DNA of 64,000 bases, taken from NCBI GenBank assembly GCA_023053685.1, contig JALIGW010000002.1:172475430-172539429 (forward strand), given 5' to 3'. This DNA comes from Diadophis punctatus similis (lineage: Eukaryota; Chordata; Lepidosauria; Squamata; Dipsadidae). Position 1 is the first letter of the stretch. Each line of letters begins with the position of its first letter. This document shows positions 61,359 to 64,000 of this stretch, in pieces. The notes under the pieces were generated by a model. The model made no database searches. It worked only from the letters and a program-made list of their open reading frames with translations, and had not been told where the DNA came from. A program made the position numbers and the translations under genes.

Positions 61359-62230
61359 CCCTATTTTTCGGAGTATAAGACACACCTTAGTTTGGGGGGA
61401 GGAAAACAAGGAAAAAAGGCCTCTGCCTCCCAGCAATTTGCCAAACAACAAACAGCAAACAGTACAGATGATATACTGTATATATGTGCATGTGTGCCTG
61501 ACCCATAGAAATAAGAATTGGAGAAATGTACATTATGGCAGTATATTAATGCCAGAAAGCTTTCTTAAATGTAATCACACTAACTCCTCCCAATTATTTA
61601 AATAGATCTACTTCAAACATGACTAAGTCAGGGTTTAACTCAGCTGCCTTATCTTAATATTAAACAGGACACTGTTACATTTCAGATTATACTTTCACAG
61701 ATCTTTAAATTTGATGTGGCTTTCTGGAAGTATACATTATCTGCTATTTAAAAGCAGAGATAAAGATAAAGAGATTAAAGATACAAAAGCACTGGGCCTC
61801 TTCAGAGCAAGCATTTATTTTAAAAAGCTTCTTCATTTTGTTAAGTTGTCTAGAACAATAATAAAGCAGTCTTTAAAAAATAAGTCTAATAATTTGAACA
61901 CTCTACAAACATTTATAGTTATCTACTTACCTCCTTGCAGTTTCAGCAGTCCAACATTGCCAGCAGTTCACCTCCCAGCAATTTATCTCCTTGCAGCTAC
62001 CATAGTTAGTTTCATTTTAGCACAGTCAGCTGTGGGCTGGGAGGCAGATAATCACTTGCTCATGCTAATCAGACTGTGCCCTGTTTGCTGCAAGGAGGTA
62101 AATTACTGGGAGGCAGAGGCCAAAGGGTGGGGGTGGCTGGGTGGGGCTACATTCAGTGTATAAGACGCACCCAAGTTTTCACCATCTTTTGGGGGGTAAA
62201 AAGGTGCGTCTTATACTCCGAAAAATACGG
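61359..62230. mobile_element. Mariner-type non-autonomous element, 872 bp
   Basis: It starts CCCTATTTTTCGGAGTATAA and ends TTATACTCCGAAAAATACGG, inverted termini of about 25-30 bp that include the GACGCACC/GGTGCGTC block. It is flanked by TA on both sides. The interior has inverted 'ctgcctcccagcaattt' and 'aattactgggaggcag' sequences and no coding region. Confidence 0.85.
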
Positions 62231-62240
62231 TAGATGATAT

Positions 62241-62579
62241 CAGGGGTGGGTTCTAACTTACCTCGCTGCTGGTTCGCTTCCTCCCATGCACATGGCTGCG
62301 CATGCGCATGCACAGTGCCAAAAACCAAGCAAAAAAGAGCAAAAAAGAGCCAAAACCAAGATGGTGGCACATGCACAGTGCCAAAAACTCGGCTTCTGCA
62401 CATGCGCAGAAGCCAAAACCAGCAAAAAAATTCAAAAGAAAATGTCCCCACCCCAAAAGCCCCCCCCCAAAGATGGCAGCGTCCACAGACCGGCACCGAC
62501 AGAATCGGCTCCATGACGTCACTACCAGTTTACTACCGGTTCTATAGAACTGGTGCGAACCGGGAGAAACCCACCTCTG
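62241..62579. mobile_element. hAT-type element, CAGGGGTGGGTT family, long form
   Basis: It starts CAGGGGTGGGTTCTAAC and ends GGGAGAAACCCACCTCTG. A perfect 8-bp duplication GATGATAT lies at 62233-62240 and 62580-62587. It contains TGCGCATGCGCA at 62297-62308. It lies 10 bp from the mariner-type element. Confidence 0.93.
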
Positions 62580-62835
62580 GATGATATCTATACTGTAGGG
62601 ATCTGGCGTGCAGGCGTGCCCAAGGCATGATGGAAATACAGGAAAACATCTTGCCCAGGAGCTGTGAGAGAAGGGCCAGGGGGACTGTTCATTCCCTTTT
62701 GACACGACTTGCCAAGTCCTTTAGGCTCGTCTGTCGCTCCTGGGAGAGGTAGACCTTGTATACTACAGTGTCTATTACTGCTCCTAAATGGAGCAAATGG
62801 TTCATCGGTGACAAATGGCTCTTGGCTGCATTTAA

Positions 62836-62882
62836 GATATAGATGATATAGATATAGATATAGATGATATAGAGATAGAGAT

Positions 62883-62961
<79 letters not shown>

Positions 62962-63041
62962 GAGAGAGGAGAGAGATGAGAGAGAGAGAGAGAGAGAGAG
63001 ATGATAGAGATGATAGAGATGATAGATAGAGATAGATAGAT

Positions 63042-63136
<95 letters not shown>
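62836..63136 (+). repeat. Compound microsatellite GATATA, (GA)n, (GATA)n
   Basis: About 300 bp of GATATA give way to (GA)n (62888-63000) and then (GATA)n ending at 63136. It abuts the dispersed terminus at 63137. Confidence 0.95.
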
Positions 63137-63282
63137 GCTTTGTTCAAAGGCAACTGGAGTTTCTTGGTTTTCCCTTGAAGACATTTTGCTTCTCAGCCAA
63201 GAAGCTTCTTTGGTTCTGCCTTTGGAAAAAGCACCTCTGCGACAACCTTGATCTGGATGACTGAGAATCTCCATAGACATTT
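63137..63282. repeat. Dispersed terminus following a microsatellite
   Basis: It begins 'gctttgttcaaaggcaactgg' and contains 'cttgaagacattttgcttct', 'caagaagcttctttggttct' and 'gatgactgagaatctccata'. It is the same family and orientation as 20381-20440. The copy at 25435-25536 is its reverse complement. The family is unnamed here. Confidence 0.65.
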
Positions 63283-64000
63283 AGATAAGCACTTTGGAAT
63301 GAATTCCCTTGGGTGAGATAGTAATTATGATTTTATCTGAGGCAGAAAATGAAAGACAATGTTCTGTCATCCTTAACTTTTTATTTATATATGGCAAATG
63401 GTCCATAAGTAATCCAATGTTACATTTATTGTTTCTTCAGGCTATGGCCAGATTCAGCTTGGAGATTCAATTAGAAGCTGGTTTGATACATCTCCACATG
63501 AAATTTTTGAATAAATTAAAAAGTTGTACTGAATCATCCAATCAAGTAGGATGTAGCAGAATCAATTGCTGAAGATCTGGGAGACTTTTGTGCATGCACA
63601 ACACCATATTTTCTAAATTAACAGAAAATTGAATCAGCTTACTTTTCCAAATTGTTTTGAATGATGAAATTAGATTATATCAATGTCCTGAACTGATAAA
63701 CTGAATTGGATTAGTGCTGATTGCATAACCTTAATATTTCTAATAAGAATAATAAGAACATTTCTAGCATTCAGGATTCGTTCTGAATATTTTCAGTGTT
63801 TCTCAGGGTTTTCAATTGGCCAGAAATTTTCTTTTTCACACATAAATGACTAAGCTTCATTTTAAATATTATAGAATCTTATAGAACTTTCCCACAATGC
63901 TTTGCATTTCATTCTTCTAATTATATTGCAAGGAATAGAAAGGAGAACAAAATGTCCCCACTTCTGCCTTAAATCTAATAAACAAAGAGTGATGCCTAAA

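Larger units (their letters stand above)
46591..64000 (-). other. TRPC7: TRPC7 intron 2 (partial; gene continues right of the window)
   Basis: No frame resembling the large ankyrin-repeat exon is present up to base 64000, so this is taken as the intron upstream of exon 3. It holds hAT, Penelope-like, R4-type and CR1-L3 pieces and long microsatellites. I recognise nothing in 46591-47185, 47880-49030, 49605-50040, 52505-53265, 53615-54105, 55040-55450, 56450-58170, 58320-59030, 59205-60960 or 63285-64000. Confidence 0.85.

Noticed and set aside
61018..61451. Overlapping Ile/Tyr/Ser/Leu-rich frames
   Set aside because: Direct translation of (GATA)n in all frames; low complexity.
60967..63136. 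Regularly spaced short repeats considered as a CRISPR-like array
   Set aside because: Units are 2-6 bp with no unique spacers; this is a eukaryotic microsatellite.
62588..63280. Minus-strand 230-codon frame
   Set aside because: Composed of (GATA)n and (GA)n plus a dispersed repeat end; not a gene.
46591..64000. Search for the large TRPC7 ankyrin exon
   Set aside because: No long minus-strand frame with ankyrin-type sequence or the expected SSEDPVLTALELSNELARL-like end is present.

Overview
The window is AT-rich vertebrate DNA, almost certainly from a squamate and most likely an advanced snake. The lineage call rests on the repeats. They include CR1-L3 LINEs of the type described in snakes as Snake1, whose 3' ends run into (AATAG)n. 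Others are Sauria-type tRNA SINEs, R4/Dong-type LINEs, Penelope-like pieces, L1s and long (GATA)n arrays. The species call is inference; the repeat resemblances were made by eye.

The only protein-coding gene supported is TRPC7, a receptor/diacylglycerol-activated cation channel, on the minus strand. Four consecutive coding exons lie in the window, numbered 3 to 6 by recalled mammalian gene structure: 46590-46408, 20080-19916, 12612-12396 and 7875-7642. All have clean GT/AG borders and compatible phases (0/0, 0/0, 0/1, 1/0+1). Together they encode 266 residues (one codon is split between exons 5 and 6), from the linker after the ankyrin domain through pre-S1, S1, S2 and S3 to the S3-S4 loop. 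The large upstream ankyrin exon and the downstream S4-pore-TRP exons are not visible, so the gene runs past both ends of the window.

The rest (about 98.8%) is intron: a partial intron 6 (1-7641), intron 5 (4.5 kb), intron 4 (7.3 kb), intron 3 (26.3 kb) and a partial intron 2 (from 46591). The introns are dense with transposable elements. About twenty short non-autonomous hAT-type elements can be delimited to the base, most with perfect or near-perfect 8-bp target-site duplications. Two 5'-truncated L1 insertions have 17- and 20-bp duplications, and one of them splits an older mariner-like element. An R4-type LINE ends about 50 bp from a TRPC7 splice donor. Four CR1-L3 copies are present, two of them abutting head to tail.

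I see no undescribed gene system. The observations most worth a second look concern repeat biology: two hAT elements sharing one 8-bp target in a triple-duplication array, GC-rich hAT elements carrying perfect NRF1-type palindromes inside the TRPC7 introns, and one retroelement-like terminus joined to a different microsatellite in each of three places. A 200-bp tandem duplication that copies a transposon terminus, and a roughly 97-bp imperfect hairpin, are also noted.
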